Assembly (NCBI GenBank): GCA_015039315.1
Contig: WIDE01000031.1
Span: 38,251-102,250 of the forward strand
DNA from: Clavulina sp. PMI_390
Lineage: Eukaryota > Basidiomycota > Agaricomycetes > Cantharellales > Hydnaceae
Reading direction: 5' to 3'
Length of the DNA stretch: 64,000 nt
Shown here: one piece after another, positions 1-11,631 of the stretch
Layout: each line of letters opens with the position of its first letter
How positions within the stretch are numbered: the stretch's first letter is position 1
Position numbers and translations under genes: made by a program
The notes under the pieces: model-generated
What the model was told of the DNA's origin: nothing
The model's input: the letters and a program-made list of their open reading frames with translations, nothing else
The model's database searches: none

Positions 1-1836
<1,836 letters not shown>

Positions 1837-2699
1837 GACGTGGGGGAAGGCATCGAAAGCACAGAGCCGCGACTTTTATGAACTTGCAGCTTGGCTGTGG
1901 AGATACGATCGGGCGTCGAATGCTCGGGTCAATCTCGTTATCTCACTGCTGGCACGTCAATCGGCTTCATTAGGATGATAGTGCTATATATAATTGGGCC
2001 CTCGCTTACGGCCCGGTCAACTTGCAGACTTGCGTCGTTGGAAGACAGCCGGATCTGTGCTGGGGTCGGAATCGATGGACACTCGGATAAACCAGTTCAA
2101 TTGAATGCCTCCCGATATAATTGAGGATACCGGAAGGTTTTCTAGTTGTCTATTGCGCTACTTTGGGAGAAGAAGACACAAAAGCCACCGTTAAATGGGT
2201 AGACCTGACGCCTGTTATTGTAGGTGATGGACTCCATCGAGCAGCTGACACTCAAGAAGGGACGATTCGGAATATAGCAGCAAGTGGTTGGAAAATAGGC
2301 GGAGATAGCAGGTGAATTCATCCTAAGACATTGCGGTCAGAGGGCGTACTCAAGCAAGGGAGATCACCTTCCGAGCTTGTCAGTCCGTCCAACGCTGGAC
2401 AGGGCTATTACTATGAAGACTTGACGTCCACAATAAATGCCAGGGGTTAATTTCATGAGAAAAGAGGTCCGCTGCACATCTTTGGGAGTAAATTATCACA
2501 AATATGTGAGTAGTACCTTGGTCTCAACGATCAAGCTCAAGTGTTTCGAGTTCTGTGATGGGCATTGACAACTTTATGGGGACAGAAGGAGAGTGTGGTA
2601 GGCAGTAGCAGGGAGTAAAACAGTTCCCGCCATTAGCGGAAATTATTGCGCGCAGACGGTGGAAGTAGGGACATGAGATACTGTCGGAGAATCAAGGTG
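1837..2699. other. Intergenic: GH30 promoter side and upstream of the F-box pair
   Basis: No convincing coding sequence is seen. A TATA-like run (positions 1983-1994) is placed suitably for the minus-strand xylanase. The remainder shows only short random open frames. Confidence 0.5.
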
Positions 2700-4277
2700 A
2701 TGAATAGCGCAAACAAGGTCACAAGGTGTGCACGACGGGTCACACGGTTGCCATTCTTGCCATCGCCGATCAACCCCAGTAAGTTGAATACCTCGACCAA
2801 GCGCAAGTACAGTAGCATTTTTGCTCACTCTGATATGTGGCGTGGTCAGCTGACATTTTCTACAGGTAATAATCAAATGGCAGCAGAATCACTCGCGCTC
2901 GCTGTCGCTGGTGATGGACCAATCCACAAACTGCCAACTGAGCTCCTCCGAATCATTTTTGATTTCTGCAAGTGGGATGATGATGTTGGAGACAAAAATC
3001 TGACAGATATGGCCCAGCCATTGTCCAACATATTTCCCATCAGTTGGGTCTGCTCGCGTTGGCGCAGCGTCGCGTTGGAGACTTCATCACTATGGACGCG
3101 CATAAAGCTCGAGGATGACCTGGACTGCCCTACTACATTCCACAGCGGCGCGGCAGCGGTCCTTGAGAGGTCTGGGACACATCCGTTATGGGTGGCGATC
3201 CACAATGACTTGGCCGCTAACGTCCAAGTGAACTACCTTACGCCTTTGGTCCAACTCCTTGAACCCCATCTGGAGCGTATATGCGGACTAAGATTGGAGA
3301 TGAACCAAAGATACGCGTTCCAGTTCTTCCCTTTCATATCTCCAGATGATTGGGGGCGATTTCGTCGTCTCCGCTCTCTCGAAATCGTTGACCCCAAGCG
3401 AGACATCAATCCAGTCCCTTGGTTATACACTGATCGATCAAATGAACCTATTCCGTCCCTTCCCAATCTTGAGACCCTCCTCATCAGCTCATGGTGGCGG
3501 ACCCCGCACTCCAGGCTCGACGCACCTAACTTGCGCGAGCTTAGGCTTGCTTTCCCAACTTGGGCTTGGTTGAACCTTGAAATTATCCTTTTGCAGTTCC
3601 CAAGCATCACGAACCTCCGCATCCGGCTTAACCAAGAGCCTGCGTTCAGGGAAGACGGAGGAGCAGTCGTACCCCCAAGCCATAGACGATCAAAATCGCC
3701 GCCGATGCCCCTCCCTTATATTCGGTTGTTCGAAACCAATGGTCCACAAATCTGCCTAGGTCTTGCAACTCCCGGGGCGTCAACACTACGGTTCAGCGGC
3801 CCAACAAACTTGTCGGTATGGGACGCATTTGTGCGCGAATACCTCACTACTGGGCCGTGGTACATCCAGCTCCTTCAAGAGCATTGGAAAAATGTCCGGC
3901 AGTTCGAGTTCTCAAATATGACATTTATTATTTCCTCGGATGTGCCAGTTCGTGCCGTCACTCTCCTCTTTGGATGCGCGTTAAACACGGAAACGCTTCT
4001 CCTCGATGCCTGCCAGAGCCTTGATGTTGCGCTCAAGGCCCTGCTGTGGCGAGATGTGGAGAATGTATTCACGCCTGACGAGGGGCCAAGCCATGCCTTC
4101 TCAAGCTTCGGAGCCCAGCCTCTTGTGCATCCCTTCGAGCAGCCTCAGCTCAATGAGGAATGTTTACCGCTCCTCAAGAAGCTTGTTATCATCAATCCCG
4201 GGAACGCCGTCGATATTCTTGCGCTAGTCTCGGAGCTTCGTAACCAACGGCCTATGTTTGAGATTATTCAAAGTTGA
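2700..4277 (+). CDS. F-box/LRR-type protein, family I copy 1
   Basis: This is a probable substrate-recognition subunit of an SCF ubiquitin ligase. The F-box begins at IHKLPTELLRIIFDFC and continues through SWVCSRWRSVALETSSLW. It is followed by about 400 residues of degenerate leucine-rich segments, such as LRELRLAFPTWAW. The safest start is the ATG at 2878, just before the F-box. An upstream in-frame ATG at 2700 is also possible, because a candidate intron (2779-2865, GTAAGT...TACAG, 87 bp) is frame-neutral and has a counterpart in the next copy. The body is a single exon ending at 4277. The gene downstream is a close tandem paralogue in the same orientation. The F-box call is strong; the target protein is unknown. 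Confidence 0.85.
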   Translation: MNSANKVTRCARRVTRLPFLPSPINPSKLNTSTKRKYSSIFAHSDMWRGQLTFSTGNNQMAAESLALAVAGDGPIHKLPTELLRIIFDFCKWDDDVGDKNLTDMAQPLSNIFPISWVCSRWRSVALETSSLWTRIKLEDDLDCPTTFHSGAAAVLERSGTHPLWVAIHNDLAANVQVNYLTPLVQLLEPHLERICGLRLEMNQRYAFQFFPFISPDDWGRFRRLRSLEIVDPKRDINPVPWLYTDRSNEPIPSLPNLETLLISSWWRTPHSRLDAPNLRELRLAFPTWAWLNLEIILLQFPSITNLRIRLNQEPAFREDGGAVVPPSHRRSKSPPMPLPYIRLFETNGPQICLGLATPGASTLRFSGPTNLSVWDAFVREYLTTGPWYIQLLQEHWKNVRQFEFSNMTFIISSDVPVRAVTLLFGCALNTETLLLDACQSLDVALKALLWRDVENVFTPDEGPSHAFSSFGAQPLVHPFEQPQLNEECLPLLKKLVIINPGNAVDILALVSELRNQRPMFEIIQS

Positions 4278-4625
4278 GGTGAGCAGTTGTGGCAGCAGCG
4301 CACTGGCAGCTACTGTTGTTCCTAATAATTTATTGGCGTTTTTTAGATCTTGCTTAGATTCTGGGATTTCAATGTAGTAAATCTTCGTCGCTACATTAAG
4401 CACGCGTCTATTTCGGAGAATCCATGGCAATGGTACAAGCATGACAAGGATCACACAAACGGTCGCACGGCTGCTGAGATTCGTGCCATCACAGATCAGT
4501 CCCTGTAAGTCTAATAACCCAAATAAGCACGATGAAATTGGCACAACTGCTTGTTCCGATCGGCTATGCGACTTTGTTAAGCTGAAATTCGCTACAGGTA
4601 TAGTTGAAGGGCAGCAGGGTCACCC
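4278..4625 (+). promoter_or_regulatory. Intergenic and spliced 5' leader of F-box copy 2
   Basis: The segment holds a duplicated leader: an ATG at 4441, a donor GTAAGT at 4505 and an acceptor GCTACAG ending at 4597, matching 2700-2865 upstream of copy 1. Here the leader frame from 4441 ends at a TAG overlapping the main ATG (4630-4632). It therefore behaves as an upstream ORF rather than as an N-terminal extension. Confidence 0.5.
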
Positions 4626-6008
4626 ATGTTAGGCGATATTCCAATCCACAAGCTGCCAACTGAGCTTCTCCGAATTATTTTTGACTTCTGCAAATGGGAC
4701 GATGAAGTAGGAGACATAGTCCTGACAGATATGAAACAACCGCTATCCAACATATTCCCGATCAGTTGGGTCTGCTCGCGTTGGCGCAGCGTTACATTGG
4801 CTACACCTTTACTCTGGACGCGCATAAAGCTCGAGGATAACATGAACTGCCCTGATAAATTCAACAACGGTGCAGCGATTGTTCTCGAAAGATCGGACAC
4901 ACATCCATTGTGGGTGACGATCCACAATGACTTGGACTCCAATCGGGTGAACTATCTCACCCCCTTGGTCAAACTACTCGAGCCCCATCTGGAACGTATC
5001 TGCAGACTTAGATTGGAGATGGAGCATAGATATGCTTCTAAGTTGATCTATCTCATAGCCCCAGGCGATTGGGGGCGATTCCGTCGTCTCCACTCTCTCG
5101 AAATCGTTGATCCCAAGCGAAACATAAACCCAGCGCCTTGGTTACACGCTTACTGGTTAAATGAGTCCCCTCCTTCCCTTCCTAATATCCAAGCCCTCCT
5201 CATCAGCTCATGGTGGCGGAATCCGCACTTCAGGCTCGACACGCCGAATTTACACGAACTCAGGCTTGCCTTCCCAAATTGGGCATGGCCGAACCTTGCA
5301 ATTATCCTTTATCAGTTCCCGACCATCACAACCCTTCGTCTCCACTTCAATTTAGAACCTATGTTCCTAGACGATGGGACACCTATTGTTTCGTTAAGCC
5401 ATAGACGATCGTCACCGGTTAGTTTTCCCAATATTCGCGTCCTCGAAACGGACGCTCCACACGTTTGCCTCGGTCTTGCAACCCCTGAGGCATCGGTGTT
5501 GCGGTTCAATGGCCCAACGAACTTGCGGGTATGGGACTCATTTGTTCACGAATACCTCAATATCGGGTCGCGGTTTATCCAAGTCCTCCAAGATAACTGG
5601 AAAAGTGTCCAGCAGTTCGAGTTCTCGAATATGTCATTTGTTATTTCGTCTAACATGCCAGTTCGTGCTGTCGCTATCCTTTTTGGTTGTGCGCCAAATG
5701 CGGAGACTCTTGTCCTTGACGCATGTCAAGGTCTTGACATTGCACTCAAGGCCCTGTTATTGCATGATATAGAGCGTATATTCATGCCTGATGACAAGCC
5801 AAGCCATAGCTTCTTGGACTCTGGGGCGTGGTCGAGTGTATCCCCCTTTCAGCAGTTCGAGCTTAATGAGCAATGTTTACCCCTCCTCAAGAAGCTCATT
5901 GTGCTCGATCCTGGAGATGATGCCGACACTCTGACACTGCTGCTCTCAGAGCTTCGCATCCAGCGACCTATGCTTGAGGTTGTCCACACATTGCCTGAGT
6001 CATGCTGA
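4626..6008 (+). CDS. F-box/LRR-type protein, family I copy 2
   Basis: This is a 460-residue F-box protein, very similar along its whole length to the preceding gene. The F-box begins at IPIHKLPTELLRIIFDFC, and WVCSRWRSVTLATPLLW ends the motif. Degenerate LRR-like strands follow. It is intronless from the ATG at 4626, and an in-frame stop upstream blocks a longer start. Tandem orientation, shared flanks and a shared leader intron show a local duplication. The protein probably bridges an unknown substrate to Skp1-Cullin. Confidence 0.87.
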   Translation: MLGDIPIHKLPTELLRIIFDFCKWDDEVGDIVLTDMKQPLSNIFPISWVCSRWRSVTLATPLLWTRIKLEDNMNCPDKFNNGAAIVLERSDTHPLWVTIHNDLDSNRVNYLTPLVKLLEPHLERICRLRLEMEHRYASKLIYLIAPGDWGRFRRLHSLEIVDPKRNINPAPWLHAYWLNESPPSLPNIQALLISSWWRNPHFRLDTPNLHELRLAFPNWAWPNLAIILYQFPTITTLRLHFNLEPMFLDDGTPIVSLSHRRSSPVSFPNIRVLETDAPHVCLGLATPEASVLRFNGPTNLRVWDSFVHEYLNIGSRFIQVLQDNWKSVQQFEFSNMSFVISSNMPVRAVAILFGCAPNAETLVLDACQGLDIALKALLLHDIERIFMPDDKPSHSFLDSGAWSSVSPFQQFELNEQCLPLLKKLIVLDPGDDADTLTLLLSELRIQRPMLEVVHTLPESC

Positions 6009-6194
6009 TGTGAACTGGTTTGGCACTAAACTAGCCACTATTATTCCTGAATTTATTTCGATTTTCTGGGGTTGACTAGGTCGGTGTGTGTAGTTGAGAT
6101 GGATTCTTGCACGGATCTGACTACGGAATTTTTCTATCTCATCACAGATACAGAATTTGGTGTAGACATCGTGAACCGAAATAACTAGTGATGA

Positions 6195-7625
6195 TCATAT
6201 GTCGTGTCCTTCGTACCAAACCATCCGTTTACCCTGTTCTATCGTCAATGTCGGACGACCGCGAGACAGTTCAGCAACGGCTTCAGCCACGCTATCCTCC
6301 AAAGGACTAAGATTCGGGGTGACCACAAGCCTTTGGAGGTTGGGTAGGAGATACGGGGGATTGCGAGTGGCGTAAACGTCTGCATCATTGTGTGAAGTTC
6401 CTCCAGCACCGCCTCCCATCCTTGCATTAACGGAATTAGTCGGAGATGCGAGCCTGCGCAACGTCCCCTCGATCCCGTCGCAGCCAATAAACTCCAGTGT
6501 GTCGACAGGTATTTCACCCATCGATGCCATCATCTTGGTGAGGATTTCGCCGCCGTCTGTCATTTGGATAGCGCTATACGGACCTATGCCCACCCACTCA
6601 ATCTCGCAGTCGGTCAGCGTGAAACGTGAGAGAGATTGTATGCCACTCATGTTCGAATGAAGAGCCGGATGCGGCCAGCGATGACGACGATATGCCTCCG
6701 TTCGCGTGATCTCTGACCAGCGGTCCAAAGAGAGACCACGCAACATCAATTCAGCTAGCCGAGGGGTGCGAAGGTTTACCGAGAATAGGGGGAAGTTTGT
6801 CTCGAGAGATTCGAGATTTGGCAACTCTGCGCGGCGCTCCATGTCCCATCTGAAGCTTAGCTCTGGTCCTGTAAACATAACCGAGAGATGATGAAGGGCG
6901 GGGAGCTCTCCAAGGGAGAGTATGACGTTGTCCCACCATTGCCCCATTGTAAATACCACGAGGTGCAGATATCGCAAGGATCCTGCGATGGGTATGGGTT
7001 GGAGGGTTTGGGGGTTGCGAGATGTGATCTGGAGATACTTGAGTGACCCGCAAGTCAAGCGAAAGTCGTTGATATTACTGGTAGCTGCGGTAAACCAGGT
7101 GTAAGGTGGACTGGACTGGTCTTCGTCGACGTCCTGGAACGAGAAGTGTTTGAGTAGCTTGAACTCGATAGAGCGCAGACTACCCCACAGCCGTCGAGCA
7201 TCAACATGCATGGTTCTTATAGTCAGATCGTGGCATCTATGCAGATGTGGAACAAGCAGGTCGAATGCTTTCCACCAAAGCTGCTTCTTCTCCTCTCTTG
7301 CAGGACCGTTGTTTGCTGCCGGGTCCCAGAATGTGCTCTCGAGGAACACCTCAAGAGGTGCAGACCGCGAGCGTTCTAGAAAGATCACAGCCCATTCATG
7401 AATATCTGGCGCTGGCATTCTCCCGTAGGGCGTGCTCCGGGGACCATAGTAAACTCGCGTCCAGAGTGCTGGGGATGCGATCGCTACTGAGCGCCAATGA
7501 GCGCAGACCGACGTGATACAGAGCAATGGAGTAAGCACTCGGAAGGTGGATGATTCCACAAGAAACTCTTCAAAGACTTGTATGAGAAGCTCAGGTGGTA
7601 GCCGAGATATCAAATCTACTGGCAT
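6195..7625 (-). CDS. F-box protein, family III
   Basis: This is a 476-residue intronless F-box-like protein. The N-terminal F-box reads ISRLPPELLIQVFEEF, then SVCAHWRSVAIASPALWTRV. About 380 residues of irregular leucine-rich sequence follow. It is more similar to the gene at 35240-36679 (shared ALWTRVYYGP/TLWLRVYYGP, RRLWGSL/RRLWGAL, LETNFPLFSVNL/LDTNFPPFAVNL) than to its immediate neighbours. The ATG at 7625 sits directly before the F-box. The gene is divergent from the family II gene at 7890, with 264 bp between the starts. Confidence 0.85.
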   Translation of the reverse strand: MPVDLISRLPPELLIQVFEEFLVESSTFRVLTPLLCITSVCAHWRSVAIASPALWTRVYYGPRSTPYGRMPAPDIHEWAVIFLERSRSAPLEVFLESTFWDPAANNGPAREEKKQLWWKAFDLLVPHLHRCHDLTIRTMHVDARRLWGSLRSIEFKLLKHFSFQDVDEDQSSPPYTWFTAATSNINDFRLTCGSLKYLQITSRNPQTLQPIPIAGSLRYLHLVVFTMGQWWDNVILSLGELPALHHLSVMFTGPELSFRWDMERRAELPNLESLETNFPLFSVNLRTPRLAELMLRGLSLDRWSEITRTEAYRRHRWPHPALHSNMSGIQSLSRFTLTDCEIEWVGIGPYSAIQMTDGGEILTKMMASMGEIPVDTLEFIGCDGIEGTLRRLASPTNSVNARMGGGAGGTSHNDADVYATRNPPYLLPNLQRLVVTPNLSPLEDSVAEAVAELSRGRPTLTIEQGKRMVWYEGHDI

Positions 7626-7889
7626 CCTTTGTAGATGATGATGAGGGATCAGGAAGGTGTTGCATCATGTCCAAGGCGGCATGCTGACTTTGGTGTAAGC
7701 CGTTATCAGCCTTGATTGAATAGTGTGCGTGGTATTCGCCGCACGAACACACACAAGATTGACGATATGAGGAGTTGGTGGTTGGCGTGGAGAGCTGCCA
7801 GTGTGACTCACTCTGTGACCAATTCAACTTGCCAGCGTGACACTGACCACGCTGCCCCTCGCGTTGAGCCAACACATATCCCACTACCG
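7626..7889. promoter_or_regulatory. Divergent intergenic promoter between two F-box genes
   Basis: This 264-bp interval separates head-to-head starts at 7625 (minus) and 7890 (plus). The last 60 bp before 7890 contain a GTGACACTGAC...CGCGTTGAGCC arrangement. It is echoed before the starts at 9590 and 11632, so it is probably part of a duplicated proximal promoter. Confidence 0.4.
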
Positions 7890-9206
7890 ATGCAGACTCC
7901 CCCCTTCCACAAGCTCCCAGAAGAGCTGATTCAGTCCGTTCTTGAGGAATATGTTGGCTCCTTCGAATGGTCATCACTTCGATTTTCGGAGTTTCTGAGC
8001 GAAATGCTCCCATTGACTTGGGTCTGCTCACGTTGGCGCCATCTCAGTCTTCAGACCCCTTCATTGTGGAGTCACTTGTATTTTGATAATGCGTCGGACC
8101 TCATCCCAGGCTTCCTCGATATTGTTCATGTGATACTGGAACGGTCGCAGTCACATCCTCTTTGGATGAAAATACGACGGGACGATCTAATGGAGTTCAA
8201 CCTATTGTTTGCGGTAATCACTCTCCATATGGGGCGTCTCCACCATCTCGAGTTGGATCTGCTTGAAATTCCTATGTCTCCCATATTACAAGCTATAAGG
8301 GATCAATCCTCCCAGCTCCAAACCCTTATCATCGTCGATTTGGCTGGCGGGCCCGTACTCGACCTCGAGAATGAAGAGGTATCTGTTCCGACCCTATCTC
8401 ACCCTAATCTCCGTTCCATGAGCCTCTCCATGAGGTGGCGGGTCCCGCAACTTCCGTTCAGAGCATCAGATCTTGATACCCTCACATTGAGAATACCAGC
8501 TTGGGCTTGGGATCGCCTCCAAACTCTACTTCCCCTATACCCTTCTATACGACACCTTCGACTTGACTTTAATGGCACGCCGATGTATGAGCCGGATGGA
8601 TACCCCATCTTTGTCCCCAGTCATGGTCAATTTCCTACCATCCCCCTCCCAAACCTCCAAACCTTTCAAACAGATGACCCATCCATCTGTTTCGACCTAG
8701 AAATCACCACAGCCTCAGTTTTGCATCTTCAAGACGGCGACTCACCCTCGGAACACTCAACATGGCTGGATTTCTATCATGATCTTCTCCGCACCTCTAC
8801 CCTCCTTCCTAGTGCGGTGCGATGGCGTCGTCTTGAAGCCCATTGGGCCAATATTCATACGATACGCTTCTCCAGGATAAATTATGAACATAGGGATATT
8901 ACAGTCGCCTTGACTGCATCCATCCTTGCTTGCGCGGCCCATGTAGAGACCGTTGAGCTGACGGGCTGTAGGGGCCTTTGGATCATCCTTGCTGCTCTTG
9001 TAGCGGGGGCAGCAGACTCGGCCTTGGAGTCAGGAAAAGAGCCTCACGAGAGAGCAGCTGTGTGCCTGCCTTTGCTCAAAAAGCTTGTAATCATTGGACG
9101 GCAAGCTAATATCACGACAGAGATGAGAGAACTTCGGACACAACGCCCTGCACTGGAAATAGTCAGTCTTCGTGCTGACGGGTATGGGATGGATGAAGCA
9201 GAGTAG
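7890..9206 (+). CDS. F-box/LRR-type protein, family II copy 1
   Basis: This is an F-box protein of about 438 residues from the ATG at 7890, just upstream of FHKLPEELIQSVLEEY. That start matches the N-termini of the next two paralogues; an in-frame upstream ATG at 7716 would add 58 residues of no evident homology. WVCSRWRHLSLQTPSLW completes the F-box. The C-terminal part has leucine-rich strands, including MRWRVPQLPFRASDLDTLTL, and ends near LRTQRPALEIV. It is the first member of a direct triplet with 9590 and 11632. It is distantly related to family I, with shared motifs such as the IPLPNLQTF and DDPSICF region. Its substrate is unknown. Confidence 0.85.
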   Translation: MQTPPFHKLPEELIQSVLEEYVGSFEWSSLRFSEFLSEMLPLTWVCSRWRHLSLQTPSLWSHLYFDNASDLIPGFLDIVHVILERSQSHPLWMKIRRDDLMEFNLLFAVITLHMGRLHHLELDLLEIPMSPILQAIRDQSSQLQTLIIVDLAGGPVLDLENEEVSVPTLSHPNLRSMSLSMRWRVPQLPFRASDLDTLTLRIPAWAWDRLQTLLPLYPSIRHLRLDFNGTPMYEPDGYPIFVPSHGQFPTIPLPNLQTFQTDDPSICFDLEITTASVLHLQDGDSPSEHSTWLDFYHDLLRTSTLLPSAVRWRRLEAHWANIHTIRFSRINYEHRDITVALTASILACAAHVETVELTGCRGLWIILAALVAGAADSALESGKEPHERAAVCLPLLKKLVIIGRQANITTEMRELRTQRPALEIVSLRADGYGMDEAE

Positions 9207-9589
9207 AGCAGGTAGGCCAATGTCGGATCATGCATCTGAGAAGCTATTCGTCTCGCTTTTTATCTCATGTTGCGATGCCCTAGATATTTTTCCATTCATT
9301 GTGATGGACAATTATCATTGTAAGCTTCTTAACGTCGCATTTCTCTGCTACCAGGCTTGACGGTCGACCCCAGTGTTGTAATACCGAATCACAGTTTTGC
9401 AAAGTGAATAATTAGTTCCAATAAACGCTTTGAATAGGTTCAATGGATAATCTATGGACTGAAGATGTTGGACTGAACGCTGTATCCAAGGGGGTCCATG
9501 GCCACCCTGTTGATGGCCGCGCGCTCAAAGTCGTGACGAGTGGGTCATGTCACATTGACTGCCCTTTGCTCAGCGTTGGCCCATCACCA
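9207..9589 (+). other. Intergenic between F-box copies 1 and 2 of family II
   Basis: The left part holds a 3' flank conserved in all three copies (an element around 9355-9400, CTTGACGGTCGACCCC here). The right part holds the proximal promoter of the next copy, with GTCACATTGACT about 40 bp before the start. No separate gene is seen. Confidence 0.45.
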
Positions 9590-11089
9590 ATGCCAATCGA
9601 CACGCCGTACAAACTACCAAACGAGCTGATTCAAATCATTTTCGAGGAATACGCTGATTCCCTCGAATGGTCTTCCATTGCTTTCAGGGATTTCCTGAAC
9701 GAAACCCTCCCCTTGACTTGGGTTTGTTCACTTTGGCGCCAGATTGGTCTCCGTACTCCCTCATTGTGGGACCACGTACACTTTGATATTGGATCTGATC
9801 TCATCCCAGGATTCCTTTATATTGCTTCTGTTGTATTGGAACGATCAGGATCGCGTCCTCTGTGGGTGAAAATACGACGGGACGATCTAATGGATTTCAA
9901 CTTTTTGTATGAGGTGATCACTCCCCATCTTGGGCGTCTCCACCACCTCGAGTTGGATTTGGTTGAAATTCCTACATCTTCAGTATTACGGGCTGTAAGA
10001 GACCAATCCTCTCGTCTCCAAACCCTGATCATCACCGATTCGGATGGTGGAGTTGTCATCAACCCTGACCATAAGAAAGCATCTGTCCCTGCCCTATCTC
10101 TCCCAAGCCTTCGTGCCATCAGCCTACTAATGAAGTGGCGTGTTCCGCAGCCTCCGTTCAGAGCATCTGATCTTGACAGTCTCACATTAAGCATGCCAAC
10201 CTGGGCTTGGCCTCACCTTCGAACTCTACTCCCCCTATACCCTTCCATTCGAAACCTCCAACTAGATTTTAATCGTAAGACGATGTACGACAATCATGGA
10301 TCCCCTATCTTCGTAAGCAAGCATGGTCAATCTCCTCCCATTCCCCTCCCACACCTTCAATACTTGCGAACAGATGACCCGTCCATCTGCCTCGATCTAG
10401 AAACTATCAAGGCTTCAATACTACACGTTCAAGATGACCTGGAAGACCATCATAGCTCGATATGGCCGGCCTTCTGCAATAATTGTGTCCAGAACTCTCC
10501 CCCCCTCACTGACATGGCGCAATTGCGTCGTCTTGAGGCTCACTGGGCTAATGTCCGCACTATCCAACTGCACATGCTCAAATTTGATTCTGATATTACG
10601 ACAGTCTCTCTGACTGCTTCTATCCTTGCGTGCGCAGGTCTTGTCGAGACCCTTGAACTACATCACTGTCGTGGTCTCCATGTTATCCTCTCCTCCCTCT
10701 TGGCGATAGGGGCAGTGAAATCTGCCGCGGTATCTGAAGGAGAATCCCGCAACACATCATCAAGCTCTGTAATCCAGACGCTCTCCCCAATAGGTCGTCA
10801 TGAGGCGGCAGCTGCATGTCTGCCTTTCCTGAAAAAGCTCCTAATTCTCGGGCCTCCCTCTAATATTCCGACGGAGCTGGCAGAGCTTCAAATACAAAGA
10901 CCGACACTGGAAATAGTCAATCTCGTTGCTGACGAGCAACAGCACATGGAGGGATCGGAAAACAGCAAGTACGTCAATATAAATTCATACATTCGAGATA
11001 ATCTCTTGTCTCACTTCCCATATTATATCGCAATGTCCTGCATGGGCTTCTTTTATTCAAGTGGAGATGGTGTTAGCGATCCTTTATGA
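9590..11089 (+). CDS. F-box/LRR-type protein, family II copy 2
   Basis: The F-box spans YKLPNELIQIIFEEY to WVCSLWRQIGLRTPSLW. The leucine-rich C-terminal body is collinear with copies 1 and 3. The ATG at 9590 aligns with the starts of the paralogues; a longer in-frame start exists at 9443. The open frame runs about 45 residues past the point where the paralogues stop (after RPTLEIVNL). Either the C-terminus is extended, or a terminal intron begins at the GTACGT near 10970. If it is spliced to the conserved 3' flank (acceptor near 11121), the tail would be different and short. F-box call strong; C-terminus uncertain. Confidence 0.82.
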   Translation: MPIDTPYKLPNELIQIIFEEYADSLEWSSIAFRDFLNETLPLTWVCSLWRQIGLRTPSLWDHVHFDIGSDLIPGFLYIASVVLERSGSRPLWVKIRRDDLMDFNFLYEVITPHLGRLHHLELDLVEIPTSSVLRAVRDQSSRLQTLIITDSDGGVVINPDHKKASVPALSLPSLRAISLLMKWRVPQPPFRASDLDSLTLSMPTWAWPHLRTLLPLYPSIRNLQLDFNRKTMYDNHGSPIFVSKHGQSPPIPLPHLQYLRTDDPSICLDLETIKASILHVQDDLEDHHSSIWPAFCNNCVQNSPPLTDMAQLRRLEAHWANVRTIQLHMLKFDSDITTVSLTASILACAGLVETLELHHCRGLHVILSSLLAIGAVKSAAVSEGESRNTSSSSVIQTLSPIGRHEAAAACLPFLKKLLILGPPSNIPTELAELQIQRPTLEIVNLVADEQQHMEGSENSKYVNINSYIRDNLLSHFPYYIAMSCMGFFYSSGDGVSDPL

Positions 11090-11631
11090 TAGGTATCTTA
11101 GTAGTGCACTGACTGCATCAGGCTCAATGGTCAATCCCGATGTGCAATATTGACAACATAGTTTTGAACGGCTTGCGAACTCAAAAACTCACCTCCGAAC
11201 TGTATGTGACCGAGCTGATCGGGCGAATGAACCAGCAGAGGTCGATGCCAGTGAGTGACTCGAAGGGGATCGTCGATTAGAGGAGAGATTTAGATACGAA
11301 TTCGCGTCGATCCAATGAAGCTACATAAGAATACGGGGGGAATTGACACATTGAGGGAGCTAAACGTAAATTACAACAAGGGAACCATGTGGAGAAAAGA
11401 GAAAAATAATTTGAATACGTCGAGCTCGTTATCTGAGGAGTCGAGCCTATCATATGTAGCAGACGGTATCCTGACTTTGACGGAAATGGCTATCAGCCTT
11501 GCCTAGACACTGTAGGCAGGATTAGCTATATGGGCACGCACGGAATATCTGATGTGAGGAAAGCGCATTGTAGTGTGACTGATTGGGAACGTCACAATGA
11601 CTAATCACTGGCACTTCTTCGCGTTCGGCTC
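11090..11631 (+). other. Intergenic between F-box copies 2 and 3 of family II
   Basis: The segment contains the conserved 3' flank of copy 2 (around 11121-11170) and the duplicated promoter of copy 3 (GTCACAATGACT at about 11591, then CGCGTTCGGCTC directly before the start). A short open frame at 11315-11506 has no recognisable features. Confidence 0.45.
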
